A DNA stretch of 64,000 bases from Salminus brasiliensis (GCF_030463535.1 NC_132879.1:31418133-31482132), one strand, 5' to 3'. Counted from the first letter of the stretch, positions 37,535 through 51,250 are shown. The notes: generated by a model from the sequence alone, not told the origin. Numbers and translations are program-made.

Positions 37535-38155
37535 TTTAGGCTCCTCCCACACTCCTTACGCTTCTCCCTTTGGCTCTTGGCACCGCCTGTTTGCATGCTG
37601 GCTGTGTCTTTCCCCCTCTCACTAACCATCAATGAGCTGTCATTCCCCCTAGGTTACCTCCTTATGAGTGTTGAAATGTTTGTTGTATGTTGGGACAGCT
37701 GATCGGTGTCAGTGTTGATGGTTGTAAGAGCAAGTGTCCACGTATGCCCTGTTACAGCGTTAAACCGTCATTTTTTCTGAAGAACATACAGTATTAACTA
37801 TCAGGAGCTGATTTTGTTAATTAAATGTATGGCCATAAATTGAAGCAGCTGCTTTTAAGCTGTAAAAGTATAGTGAGAATTATATAAACACTGTAAAAGT
37901 GTTAGATTTAACACACACAGAGGTTTCCTCCCAGCAAGACTGAATCAACACTGTTAAAACAACACTGTTCAGAGTTTTTTAAAAAACTCTTTAGGATATA
38001 TAACGGACATGTGTTGAGTGACTAAACAACTGTGTTCAGCGTTTCTCTTCTAACACTGACCAGAGTGTAAAATTAACTCTAGCCAGGGAGAATTCTACAA
38101 ACATTGTAAAAGTGTCAAATTAACCCTGACAGAGTTGATTTAACATCGGCGATGT
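37535..38155 (-). repeat. GTGTTAA-rich foldback-type repeat, copy 2 (inverted)
   Basis: Read on the minus strand it parallels the copy at 25,152-25,962. The shared strings, in the same order, are AACTCTGTCAGGGTTAATTT, GGTCAGTGTTAGAAGAGAA, CTCTTACAACCATCAACACT and GTGGGAGGAGCCTAAACTAA. It has internal TTAACAC words and no ORF. The two copies face each other about 12 kb apart. Confidence 0.65.
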
Positions 38156-38664
38156 AGGAACAAGGAGCCTCTTTCAGGGATCTGATTCTAGCCAGTTACC
38201 TACAGTTTACTACTGTTGAAGTGATAAGATTTACTTTACATTCATACTATTATTAATAAGAACATGTTTCATGTAAACAGCAACGAAAATTATCTTCATT
38301 TAATTTGATCAGCCTTTCATGTAGGGGGTACCTAACTGCATTTGTGTTTTCACTGCAAAACAATGCCTATTTGAAGTGTCACCATCTCTTTGTTTTAGCC
38401 CATATAGAAATATTGAATATAAATACTCGTCTGTCCATATATCATTTAATTTAATATTTAAATCTATTTAAATTAAGCACTAAATCAGTATCATATAACA
38501 CAGCAGGGTAGGACTGCAAGCATACTCAACAGGAAGCCTAGGTTCTTAGATCAGATCTACTACTCTGTGATACTTTACAAATATAGAGCTGTAATGAGAC
38601 TAAACCAGTTTGTTTATCATGAAAACATAAAATGACTGAAAGTTTAATATATAGAAATTACAAG
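38156..38664. other. 3' flank of nans
   Basis: An ATTAAA-type polyadenylation signal on the minus strand lies at 38,643-38,648, only 16 bases past the nans stop. No canonical AATAAA was seen close by. The stretch is otherwise AT-rich with no gene. Confidence 0.45.
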
Positions 38665-41600
38665 TTAGTATTTGATCATGTCATTAGTGATGGTGTCTTC
38701 CTCCTGTAGATCCACTGTGATTTTCTTACCCACCAGTTTAAAGATATTCTCAGGTGGTATTCCTTGGGGTTCTGCCACTTTCACTCCCAGCATGTCAAGG
38801 GTTAACTCCGTACCTTTCTGCACTGCCTTCTTTGCTATCACCGACTTACCCAGCTGGAACCAGAAAAAATAATGATGTCAGCTTTTGCACATGTAGTGTC
38901 CTCACTGCAGTCCAAACAGACATGGTTCTTATTAGTGCTAAAACAGTTACAATAGTGGAACCCATACTATTCATAATATATGAACCTATTTTTAAAGGGT
39001 TCAAGAAAGACCCATCTTTTTTCCATTTTTTAATGTATGGCTACAATGATAATATATCTAACAATAGACTCAACTGCGAATTAAACTAGCAACTAACTAA
39101 ACTAACTAAACAACTAAAATAACACAAAGACTTCAAACATTTGTTGGCCGACTGGAGGTATTTAGGCTAAACATAGAGGTTCTTTTTCACATGGCCCTTT
39201 GTAGCACAATTATTGTTTAACAGAGGAGTTTAAATAGCCATTTACACCTAAGGTGATAGCTGGTCATTTAGCAGCTCATACTTAAGATCTAAGTATGAGT
39301 ACTAAGTACTAAGGAAGTGTTCAAAAGTGCATGTTGATATGATTAATGGAAAAGGGGTAACAGTTGAATCGGGATTACCAGAAAAGGACAATGGAAGCAC
39401 AGGTTTTGCTACAACAGTGACCTTGCAGACATGTTTTTCTCAACAAGACCAATAAAGCTACTGTAAAGACTGACCTTGCTATAGCAGGAGGCTTCGCAGG
39501 GCAGCATCTGTTTGACCGGAGAGCCCTGAGCAAGCTCCACTGTCCGAATCTCTTGCACCAGCGCTGCCAGCTCGGCTGGCTCTAGAGATGCTGCATGGTC
39601 ACTGCCCTTCCAGCTTTTGTCTAGGGTCACATGTCGTTCCACAACCTTTGCCCCCAGGGCTACAGCAGCCACAGATATGCTGATGCCTCCTTCATGGCCC
39701 GAGTAGCCGATCGGAATGTCAGGGAATTCCTTCTGTAATTCCTACGTTGGAGACGAACAGAGAAAACACAGAGTCAGAGAGGGACAATTGCCCATATTCT
39801 AGTGTGGTCTGTTGTATATCGACTGCTACTTTTTAAGCATGCTCTGCAGGGGAGAAACAGACGTTTTATGCTGAAGCATGCCTGAAGCAATTTTGGGTCA
39901 AAAGCACAACAGTAGAAGCCAGGGGGATAGCAGGGACAAAGAAGTTTAAACTAGTTTTGAGGGATTTCTTGGCTTAATTAGATCAAACTATTATCTAGTA
40001 ATAGTTCAACATCCCCAAGGCCCTGCTAGAGCATTCATCCAGCACCTTGAGTTCACTGTGCAACATTCATTGTATTACCCAAAGACAAAAACTCTTCTAT
40101 TCATATATACTAGCAGACTTGTTGAGAATGTTAATAGGAATCGGTGAAGGACTCTTACAGTGATGACTCGCAGGTTGACGTGCTCTGTGGACAGTGGATA
40201 GGCGCTGGTGCACTGCAAGAAGGTGAAGTTTGGGTTGTGCTTCTTGACCGTTTGATAAACGTAACGCATGGTCTCCATAGACTGCATACCACTGGATATC
40301 ACCATGGGACGGCCTAAGGACAACAGTACACCTGCTAAAGTGATCTTATGCACCTTTGTTTTGCCCTCACTAGAAAATAATAGGGTGGGTAAGCTTACCT
40401 TTCTTGGCAGTTTTCTCCAAGTAAGGGAGGTTATTGGTGTCTGCTGAGGCCACTTTAAAGAAAGGCACGTTGATCTCATGCAGGAACTCCACAGCCATCT
40501 TTGAGAGACAAGATACAGAGCCTGTTTGAGGACTGTTTTACATTTAGCTACCCTTTCCAACTTCAACTCAAGACTTAAGACGTGCATCACATCAGCGTGG
40601 CCACCTCCAGAGTGACCACTTCCAGCACAAGGTAAAAGCTCTGACTGCCTAATCTAACAAACTTCACACTAACGGAGCGGCCCTACGATGACGTCAGAGA
40701 TTCTCCTAAGGAGAAAGGACAAGGCTAATTCAACGAGGACTTTTAATAATTATAAATATAATTTCATAAGAACATAACGTGCATAAATTACGCTTTAAAA
40801 ATGTGAAAAGTAATTGTTTTAATTAAACGCAGTTGTAAATACTGTTTAGCCTCCAGCTATTATATAAATAAGACACACCAGACCTATTGAAATGAACCTG
40901 ATTTGCAATTGCCAAAAAAAACAAAAACAAAGCAAAAATAATAAAAAAAAAAATACAGATTAAAATACTGGTAAGACATTAAGGTGGCAATCATTTCGGC
41001 TCTCGTTCCTCACCTCGTCCATTCCTGAGGCAGTGAAGAAAACTCCTACTTCTCCGGCGAACTGCTGCAGCTCCCTGTACTGTTCATGACTGAACTCTAG
41101 ATGGCGCTTGTGCGCTCCGTATGTTCTTCCCCAGGAATGAGGCGAGTTGTAGGCGCGCTCGAGCGCACGCTTAGTAAACCGGTGCTCGAGCTCGCTTTTC
41201 TGGAACTTCACACAGTCTGCTCCACAGTCCTAGGTGGGTGGGATGTGGAGAAGGAGAGAGAGAAGGAGGAGGAGGAGGAGGAGGAGGAAGAAAAGCAGAT
41301 GTGAGAAAGCATATGACCTGAGGGATGGGTTAGGCAGTCACTATCAGAAACTGGAATGTGCAAAGTGATGTGAACTAGGACAGAGATGAGGAGAGTGACC
41401 ATGCACTGAATGCAGTGGGTGAGTACTGTGAAGGCCTTGTGTAATGATATGGGCTTTGTTATGGACTGCAGATGTGTGTTACATTCATGACAATTAGGAG
41501 ATGCTCTTATCCAGAGCAACTTACCATAGGTTGGAATCATTTCATGCAGGTAGGTAAATGTAGCATTAAGAGTCTTGCCCAGGGACTCTTATGGGTGTAG

Positions 41601-42091
41601 TGTGGTCTGCTTGCCTGGCAGAGAAATCAAACCCTAGTCTGCCTCAGGGAAGGCAGTACTGTCACCCACCACACTACTCCAACCATCATTTTACGGCAAT
41701 GATTTGTGTAGAAGCCTAATAGGAGTTGGGTATATTGCATGACATGTGCCAAAGACAACGCTCTTCGCAAAGCTGACCTCCGTCTAGGGTTAACGAAAGC
41801 TGTTCTTATTAGTTCTTGACCAGTTCATTCTTGCACACATCATTTTCTACAAGGCTAATAGTACAAAAGCTAACGTAACGATAAAGTCAAAACTACATTT
41901 ACAAGCTGTTCACTGCTAACAACACAATAATGTTAAAACTAGCTTTTCCACTACAATACCTTTGCCATGCGAATCATTTTCTTGGCAATCTCAATGTCCC
42001 CTTGGTGATTCTGACCAATCTCTGCGATGATGAAACAGGGGTTGGAGCCCCCGATCCTTCTTCCTGGACAAAGTTCAAACTCGGCAGACAT
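38665..42091 (-). CDS. nans: N-acetylneuraminate-9-phosphate synthase (sialic acid synthase)
   Basis: NANS condenses N-acetylmannosamine-6-phosphate (or mannose-6-phosphate, giving KDN) with phosphoenolpyruvate in the cytosol to make a 9-phospho-sialic acid. Six minus-strand exons with GT-AG borders join in frame: 42,091-41,960; 41,229-41,014; 40,498-40,399; 40,313-40,159; 39,741-39,475; 38,853-38,665 including TAA. The product has 352 residues; human has 359, and the difference lies in the C-terminal tail. The start ATG at 42,089-42,091 aligns with the human N-terminus (MSAEFELCPGR). A NeuB-type TIM barrel spans about residues 20-280, with the metal-binding His217 (GYSGHE) and His238 (VVERH), and GSDH at 247-250. 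A SAF/antifreeze-like domain spans about 290-350. Intron 3 is only 85 bases. Introns otherwise hold no gene; intron 1 carries a SINE and a purine microsatellite. Residues 131-136 read KVASAD, where human has KVGSGD. I cannot tell whether this is fish nansa or nansb. Confidence 0.96.
41240..41296. repeat. purine (GGA/GAA) microsatellite in nans intron 1
   Basis: GAGAAGGAGAGAG runs into GGAGGAGGAGG repeats and a short GAA tail, just upstream of nans exon 2 in the direction of transcription. On the transcribed strand it is a CT-rich tract and serves as a long polypyrimidine stretch before the exon 2 acceptor at 41,230. Confidence 0.85.
41469..41695 (-). repeat. tRNA-derived SINE in nans intron 1
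   Basis: On the minus strand a tRNA-like head (TGGTGGGTGACAGTACTGCC, then a B-box-like AGGGTTTGATTTC) lies at about 41,690-41,625. A body with CCTGGGCAAGACTCTTAATG follows, and the tail is GTAAGTTGCTCTGGATAAGA then GCATCTCCTAATTG. The tail is the same type as that in the composite element at 28,070-28,490, so both belong to one SINE group. Confidence 0.65.
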
Positions 42092-42175
42092 CTTCAAATT
42101 TGATTGTGCATTAGCTTTGAGACTTTGATCCCGTACAATGAGGTCCTCTTACTACAGAGTCACGCTAACTGAAGG

Positions 42176-42235
42176 GTTTTACTCCAAGGTCAGGTGACAA
42201 TTTATAGGCCTCGGATGTTCCACCCCCTCACTGCC
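42176..42235 (-). promoter_or_regulatory. likely nans core promoter with TATA box
   Basis: On the minus strand TATAAATT lies at 42,199-42,206, about 110 bases upstream of the ATG. A CACCC/GC-type box (GTGAGGGGGTGG, about 42,220-42,231) sits just upstream of it. An E-box-like CACCTG follows at 42,191-42,196. Transcription would begin near 42,170 and give a leader of about 80 bases. This rests on motifs and position only. Confidence 0.4.
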
Positions 42236-42570
42236 GGCATGGAGATTCAAATGACACATGAATTTAGGCCGGATATCTTCTATCAGTGAAAATAAACATA
42301 CTTGATTTATGATTTATGACTTATATGATATATGATTCATTAGCAATGCATGAAGGATATATTATCCACCCCGAAAATAATATAGTCATGAACAAAAGGG
42401 ACATTTGGAATAGTACAGATAGTTTAATAGTTCTATTAATAGTTTCAAGTTTTAAGTTTATTTGTCATCTGCACAACAATGTCAGGACATTTATGCATTG
42501 AAATGCTTGTGGTGAGGCTCAGGTTTATGCTCTACAGGAGGACAAACTGTATACATACTAAACATATATA

Positions 42571-42607
<37 letters not shown>

Positions 42608-44559
42608 TATTAAAAGTTATATAAAAAAGTATATTAAATAAATATACACAAAATATACACAAAATACAGAATATACAAAGACAGAAGGGATTTGTAGAAA
42701 TTCTTTGATATGTACATTTATGAGAGAGGTATAGACTGAGAGAGTGGAACTAAATATAAATATGTATGTTTATGTCTTACTGTTGTAAAAGGTGACTAGT
42801 GATGTTGTCCATAGCAGTGATATATATGTAGTATATATAGTATTAATAATAAAGTGACCGAGTAAAATGAACCTTTTTGAGTTTAACTTGAAAAATGACT
42901 TTTTATCAATTTATGTCATTTTGAACAAGCACAGATAAATGTTTAGTAATGTCTGTTTAGTTTATTGTTAAATAAATGAATTAATCAGGTTGCCACACAC
43001 AGTCTGGTTTTAAAAGTGCTCGATCTGAGACTAAGAGCATTTGGAGAATGTTTACAAGTATGCTGTCAAAAAAAACAAAAAAACAAAAACAATGGTTCAA
43101 CCAACCCTAAAAAGAAATGGTGTAATGTGATAAGTGATTTAAGTAGTTTTCTAAACTCAAATAAATGCTTTTCATGCTTTTCAAGTGTTTATTTGAGGGG
43201 AATAAAACCAGTTAATTGGTTTGTTATTTAGAATGTAACTAAAACACTCAAAATTTCAAATGTTGGTTTGTATATTTGCATGGTGGAGTTTACAGTAATG
43301 TACAAGGATGCAAATGTTTTTTTTTTTTTAATGGGAAAATGTAAAATAACACCAATCCAATTCCTTAATGAGTTGGAAGAAAAAGTAAACGTTCATTCAT
43401 GTTCAGTATAACAAGCAGAACATTCAATTTTCTGTTTAAAATGTAGACATTAGGCTGTTCACTGTAATGAGTGAATACACCATGAACATAAATTTTTTCC
43501 ATTGAGCATAGAACAGGAAAAACCACACACTGTGACCATGAGATGGCACATGTTTTAACATGTCATTGGGTAAATGCAAAACAAGTTTTTGAATATTTAA
43601 TTGAAGATATTTAACCATATTTTTACAGCTTAACAAAAAGCAAACATGGACACTTGCACTCTACCCACCAATCCCCATCAATTTCACCCCTTCCCTTAGC
43701 TAAGCTGGTTGTACAGAAATGAAAAAGAGAAAGCATTTAATAAAAATAAAAATAAAAAAACCTCTAAGCCTAAATCTCAGGGCCTGTCCCAGCAGTGATC
43801 AATTCCATCAGCTGTCAACCTAGAATAAGAATAGGCTCATTTTCAGTGTGTTACAATATCTTTCTGGCATGTGTTGGAAAATGGTGGAAAATAATCCAGT
43901 CGAAAAGCTGTATCTCACTGGCTCTGTGTTTAGTGTGCCACTGTCGTCTTCTTACACTGAAAAAAAATACATAAGGTAACAAGCAATTAAACTGTAAAAT
44001 GGGGGGAAAAAACAAAATGACAAGCTAATTTAACTAGATTTTCTGAAACATGGATAAAGCATTCCTTTAAATTGAATAAACCTGGTTAACTTGCATGTTA
44101 TCATATGCAGTGGTTTTTAGGTAAACCTGTTTTCTCTTTTACACAAAATAAGGATTGTTGCGGAGGGAAAATAAACTGTGCCCTCATGGGTTGATGTTTA
44201 AACTAAAAAAGTAAGTTCTCTGCTCCCTTAAAATTGAGATTCTGTTTAAATTTCCAATTGTAAGTTGACTTAAAATGTAATACACAGATTATTCTTTTAT
44301 CTTACTATCAATATTGAAAGGTAAATGTTAAAGGTCTTGCTGATATCAAAGTATTGCATGATCACTGTGAATCACTTAAATATGTAAAAACAAAATTGCT
44401 TTTTCTTGTGGCAAGAAAACACATTGTTAAAATCACGAGTGTTTATCTTGAGGTTTGTATTAGGTATTGTATTTATTCATAGTATTTATTTGAGCTAAAT
44501 GAAACCCGTTTAACCCTGTTACCATTTTTAGGTGGAACTGATGGACTATTTTACAGTAA
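42236..44559. other. intergenic, retroelement tail and AT repeats
   Basis: About 42,440-42,570 resembles a fish retroelement 3' region (TTTATTTGTCATCTGCACAAC, broken at 20 bases, then CATTGAAATGCTTGTGGTGA). It is followed by a (TA)n run at 42,576-42,601 and AT-rich DNA to about 42,870. A poly-T run lies at about 43,318-43,330. No gene was recognised. Confidence 0.5.
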
Positions 44560-45260
44560 CATACACCAATCAACCATAACATTATTATAACCAAATATTG
44601 GGTAGGTCCTCATTGTGCTAACACACCAGATCTGACCAGACATGACCCAGTCTTGGCCAAGCTTTATCTGTGGGCCTAGAATACTTTGAGCTTGTGGTCG
44701 ACTCAGTGACTGCATGGTGTCATGGTGTCTCCTCCTCCACCACAGTGCTTGACAGTTGGTTTGAGGTTTTTGTGCTGATATGCTGTGTTTGGGTTTCGCC
44801 AAAGGTGTATTTGTGCAGTGTGGCCAAACATGTCCAGTTTGGTCTTGTCTGTCCAGAGGGCATTGTTTTAGACGTCTTTTGGTTTGTTCAGATGCAGCTC
44901 TGCAAACTTAAATAATGCTGTCATGTTCTTTTTAGAAAGGAGGTTTACTCCAAACAACCCATACATGTTCAACCTGAACATTTAACATGCTAATTGAGGC
45001 CTATAGAGTCTAAGATGTAGTTCTTGGGTGTTTTTGCAGTTTCTCTAAGCACTACACTGTCTGACTTTGGGGAGAATTTGCTGAGACGTCCAATCCTTTC
45101 TCACTGTCTTGAATGTTTTGAATAATCTTTCTCACTGTAGAATGATGGACTTTAGATTCCTCTTTGCAACAATCCCTTGGTAAGCAATTAAACTGTAAAA
45201 AGAGAAAAACCAAAGAATGACAACAAGCAAATTTAACTAGATGTATTGAAGTCAAATATA
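44560..45260 (-). mobile_element. Tc1/mariner transposon remnant
   Basis: The minus strand reads, with stops and frame changes, in Tc1 transposase order. A helix-turn-helix part (HHSTVRKIIQN, about 45,115-45,160) comes first, then a 'SANSPQSQTV' linker to about 45,060, then a central piece of the type 'ALWTDKTKLDMFGH' (about 44,840-44,880) holding the first Asp region, and 'PTVKHCGGG' near 44,740. The C-terminal catalytic Glu region is not seen. Terminal repeats were not located with confidence. The phrase ATCAACCATAACATTATTAT at the left edge may belong to another element. Confidence 0.65.
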
Positions 45261-46019
45261 AATGAATGAAACATGGTTAAAAATACCATTTTTAAAAATA
45301 CTAGTTAAATTGTTTAGCAAGTGAAGTCATTTTTAGGTCAAACAGACAAACCATTTTTTACAGTGCAATGTATTTTACACAGGACAAACTAAGGATGACA
45401 TTTTATAAGCACTGAAGCTTTTTTGTACATTGTACATGTCTTTCCTCCTTAGCATGATGTTAACACATACCTGAATGCTACAGAGCAGCATTGTCATATT
45501 GCCAATGCAAATCACCATACAAACCATGTAAATCACCACAATAAAATATTATTTAGTCATAATAACACCCCCCCCCCCCTTCTTATTTTTAACAGCTGTC
45601 CATTTACTTTTATTAACACCCTAAACTGTGGGGATGTTGTATCTATGGACAAATAAAACATTTTAGGGTGTAATTGTCTTCATCTCTGGCTGAGAGTATC
45701 TTTACAGGTCAAGTGTGGGCCAACAGGGGCAGGTTCTTATGAAGAATGATCTTTGCACTGCAGTGCTGCATGAAAGTAAAGAAAATTAGACATGAGTATC
45801 TTACACATAAACATCCTCTGAAATTAAGGTCATAAGTTATTTGAGGAACTACATGTAATTTTGGTAACCATTGATAAGCAATGAAGAATGAAGGGCTTCC
45901 TTAGTTGGGATCCGAGTTCTATATGAGTAGTGGTATAAACAAAAAGTGGTCTGAGATCAGCACTAAAGAGCATCAGACAAAGAATTCAGTCCACTTTAAA
46001 TGTTACTTAAGTGACTTAA
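45261..46019. other. no gene recognised
   Basis: A poly-C run lies at about 45,569-45,578. The rest is AT-rich with short ORFs only. Confidence 0.4.
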
Positions 46020-46195
46020 GGATAGCAAAGTCCACAAAACCCTGATCTCAGTCCTATTGAAGATGTATAGGCAAAGCTGAAAAGGCATGTGCGAGCAAGG
46101 CAGTCTACAAACATGACTCAGTTACATCAGTTCTGTCAGGAGGAATGGGCCAAAATTCCTGCCAACTATTGTGAGAAGCTTGTGAAAGGATGAGA
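46020..46195 (+). mobile_element. Tc1-like transposase C-terminal remnant
   Basis: The plus strand reads, after small shifts, like the end of a transposase: a decayed 'DLNPIED' box holding the catalytic Glu near 46,045-46,065, then residues of the type 'QEEWAKIPANYCEKLVK' to about 46,190. It abuts the Harbinger remnant. Ends not found. Confidence 0.6.
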
Positions 46196-46695
46196 TTCAT
46201 ACACACTCCCAGACTCTTGAGCTTTAACTGCATCTACCATAAAGGCTTTACTGCATTATATGGGCAAGCCATATGCAATCATCAAGGTCTCTTTGCGGAC
46301 ATTGACCAAGTGGCCTTGAAGTACTTACTGAAGTGCTCCTTCATCTGGTCTGGATCTGGAGGGTGTCAGATGGCAAGAGACGGCGTATTTGCTGGTGGAT
46401 ATGTACTGGGTAACAGTGGTTATTCAGTACAAAGCTACTTACTCACTCCTGTCTTTAATCCTTAGACTGAGGCTGAGGGGAAATACAACATGGCACACCA
46501 CAGCACACACAGGTGTTGTTGAGAGAGCTTTGGGCATGTGGAAAATGTGAACATGGAAAATCACCAGGGGGGCTTTAGTGTTCCCCAGAATGCAGCTGTG
46601 CAATCACTGGTGTATGTGATATGCTGCATGCAGGAGGAAGTGGAGAGATTTACCAGGAGAAAGGAGAGAGAACTTTACCAGGCTGGCTAGGAAAC
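46190..46695 (+). mobile_element. PIF/Harbinger transposase remnant
   Basis: An open frame at 46,190-46,465 contains AICNHQGLFADID and VLGNSGYSVQSYLLTPVFNP, which match the conserved DDE nuclease of Harbinger/HARBI1-type transposases (usual form: GD-SGY, YLLTP). Similarity continues, with a frame change, to about 46,690 (YNMAHHSTHR and EEVERFTRRKERE). The N-terminal half is missing and a key acidic residue position reads GNSGY where families have GDSGY, so the copy is dead. Confidence 0.7.
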
Positions 46696-47803
46696 ATGAA
46701 GTCACAAGTAATAAGAAAATGTTTTTGCCAACATTTATCAAAGTTAAAAATATTTTTGGATAAGTGATCTGTCTGTTGTTGGGTTTTGTTACAAACTTAA
46801 CTTAATCTTTGTAACACTTGTCCTAGCCCTTTTTTAACCTCCTTTACCACAGAACTGGAGTCTGGAAGAAAAATGTCATTAACACTGTCATGCTGGCTAA
46901 GCTTTGACGATGCGTGATAACGTTTTATTAAATAAACAAGGGGAAAACACAAGAGTGCAGCAATAACAGAGGGATCAATAAGACAAACATGACAAACCAA
47001 TGCGGGCAAAACCTGAAGGCCACCTGAGGCTGGTAGGCAGCCAGGGAGCAAAGCGAGGCTGGGCCAACCTAACGGAGGGGGGAAGCCAGATACAGGAACC
47101 CAAACCGCGCTCGTCAGGCGCTGATAAACTTACGTGACTAGAGTGCAAAGGAACCGGACGCCGAATCTCACTGGTGACCAACCAGTGAACCAGACAGCGA
47201 ACTCCTTCTGAACGTGAAACAGCTCCGATAGAGCATACACTATTTTTATTGATTCTTTATTCAGAAATCAGTAAATCTATTTATTAATTGTTATTGGCTG
47301 TAATATAAATATTATAAAATATTTCTGTTACACAGTTGAAGAGTATTTAACATTAGAATAATGTATTATTCTTTTCTAGAAAATAGATTTCTCACTGTTG
47401 GTTTATATATATATATCTAGTCATGTTTATTACCATTAGTAGGTAAGCGTTTTTAAAATCTGCTGCTCTTTTAGCTGCTAAATACACTCTTTACACACAT
47501 GTCCGCCTGCTACCCTAGAAGTTCTACTGAATAAGAGAAAATGTTAAGGCTAAAATCTGCTTCTTTATTGATTGATGGTGCAAGTGTGTGTGCTTTGGGC
47601 TTGATGAGACATGTACCTTCTCTAATTATTTTAATTTAAGCACATTTCCTTAAGAAATGCCATAAATACAGCAGATCATGTACATAAGGGGTCTACATAG
47701 CAAGTAGAAAATATTTGTTTTGTTGCACTGCTGACCTAAAAATGCTGGATTTGCCAGTTTAAACCTACAATTTGAACATTTGGATGAATTATTAATTATT
47801 ACT
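46696..47803. other. no gene recognised; GC-rich patch 46,900-47,220
   Basis: The patch 46,900-47,220 is GC-richer than its surroundings, with open frames on the minus strand (84 and 68 codons) that show no known domain. It looks like a dispersed repeat or insertion edge. A short TATATATATAT run lies at 47,406-47,416. Confidence 0.4.
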
Positions 47804-49363
<1,560 letters not shown>

Positions 49364-50235
49364 TTAAAGTTAATGAATCTAAAATTAGTTGTTAGTGGTA
49401 GCTCAGCTTTTGCAAGCAGAGAGCCCTACTTTGTTAATTTGACTGGAAATGAGAAAAAAACATTTAGAGTATGTGTTGTTTCTAACTCGTTTATAATTTA
49501 TTAGATTTCCAGTTCAGTGTGAAAACTGATCATAGACATTATTGAAATATTCTGAATTGTGATTAAACTTGTAATCTGATTTGACAAATTACTTGATGTA
49601 TTACTATGAAGGTATGTGACGTATGTGACTTGAGCGAGCCTCAGTTAACTTAATGTCCCTGGCTACACATCACTGCCAATGTACCATTGGTTCTTTGGTC
49701 GTTTGAATGCATCACTGCTCTAAAAACAGAGGGGAAAAAAAACAAGCACTCTGTAGTTGCAAATTCTTCTCTTGCTAAGTTCAAATCAGAAAGAAAGCTA
49801 ACAATCCTAGATGAGACTGTCTACTAATTGTGCCTGAAAAACACTTCTAAGATCTTTCACTCAACTCTGTGCTCTCAGATATGAGGCTTTATGCTCATCA
49901 TGTATTTTTCTCACAGCCCTCATTAAAACTACTTTTATTTTCAAATTGAATTGAGTCAGTAATTTGGGACAGGCTGCCCTATGGGAAATCACGGAGCAAC
50001 CTTTACAGCCCCAACCCATTCATGAATTCTGTCCGTTCCGAGTTCAGAACTGATGCAGTTGTGATAGAGGGCTGAAGGTGTTCAGTTGGGCTTACTCTAC
50101 AAGAAAAGGCAGCAGATACACACAGCACGTTTGAACCATTAGTCTGTACAAACTAAACCGGTCACAGGCAGTTTTATTACTTTGCCCTTTTGGAGCATCC
50201 GAGGGGTCCTGCCATGGTTGCCAACCTTTTGACTG
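49364..50235. other. no gene recognised
   Basis: Nothing that can be supported beyond short ORFs. Confidence 0.4.
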
Positions 50236-50340
50236 TTGCAACATAAGATAAGATAACAAAAAATAAGATCAGATCAGATAAGATAGCATTTTATTGATTG
50301 TGAAGGAAATTGCAGTACCGTGCAACTAAGAAGCTTACAT
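50236..50340 (-). repeat. retroelement tail with (TTATC)n-like end
   Basis: On the minus strand CAATTTCCTTCACAATCAAT runs into AAAATGCTATCTTATCTGATC and related ATCTT repeats. It is a diverged relative of the tails at 640-835 and 51,035-51,250. Confidence 0.45.
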
Positions 50341-51034
50341 AATAGTCAAATGTTGGTCTCATTCAAATAAACTGGCATGTCCCTGTCTCATTTGCTTATA
50401 TTTGCTTCTTCTGTTGTGTTATGTGTGCTCTGTTTGTTTACGTTTCGGTCTTCACCACTGCCTGGTCCTGTTCGTGTTCCTGATTCTTGTGTAGAATTTT
50501 ACCACACCTGCCCTCAGGTGTCCCTTGTCTATCTGTGATCTCTCTGATCTCTCAGTTTGTTGTTGCTTGGCTTTGTTTGTATGACATATGGTTTGTGTTT
50601 TCTTAATCTTGTTTGTTCTAAGTGTAGTGTTTGATTTGTACATATACTTCGGTTTGCGCCTAGATGGACTCTAGATGCACCTGCATCCAGCTCCCTCGTC
50701 TCTTCACTTATATATACACAACAAACATATATATATATATAATTGCATCTCCAAAATTGCAATTTTACAGAAGAAGAAGTAATTTTAACAAAAATGTTAA
50801 ACCTACCTAATAATAAGACAAGCCTACAATACTCGTCATTAAGAAATGAGAAATAAGAAGAAATAAGCACTAGGGTGAATTTGCATAATTTGAGACACTG
50901 CCTAATGTCGAAGACCTAAGATCTATTTGGTGTAGGTCATTTTAAATAAATTATCAATAAAACTAGAGGTTAACAGAAACTGTGATGACGTGATCAAAAT
51001 TGACTTCTCAAATGTCCAGGAATCGGTTAGGGTG
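50341..51034. other. no gene recognised
   Basis: A short (AT)n run lies at about 50,728-50,741. The rest is AT-rich with short ORFs. Confidence 0.4.
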
Positions 51035-51250
51035 TAAAATAAGATAAGATAATCCTTTATTAGTCCCAAAGTAGGGAAATTCACAGTGTCACAGCAGAAA
51101 AGTGATAGAAAGACACTCAAAAAACAAAATCTACAAAAAAGTAGATAAATTAGCAGTATATATACAGTATAAATACTAAAAGTCAAAAACTCTGAAAAAC
51201 AGTATTCTTTACACCAATCTTCAAGTAGAAAGCACCCCAAGTGAAGTTGA
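51035..51250 (-). repeat. non-LTR retrotransposon 3' tail, (TTATC)n end
   Basis: On the minus strand, TGTGACACTGTGAATTTCCC and GGGACTAATAAAGGATTATC are followed by TTATCTTA. This is the same family as 640-835 and in opposite orientation. The similarity extends about 170 bases upstream of the tail. Confidence 0.65.

Noticed and set aside
40075-40590. 171-codon minus-strand ORF across nans exons 3 and 4
   Set aside because: It reads through introns in parts and mixes frames; the real coding segments are the exons 40,399-40,498 and 40,159-40,313.
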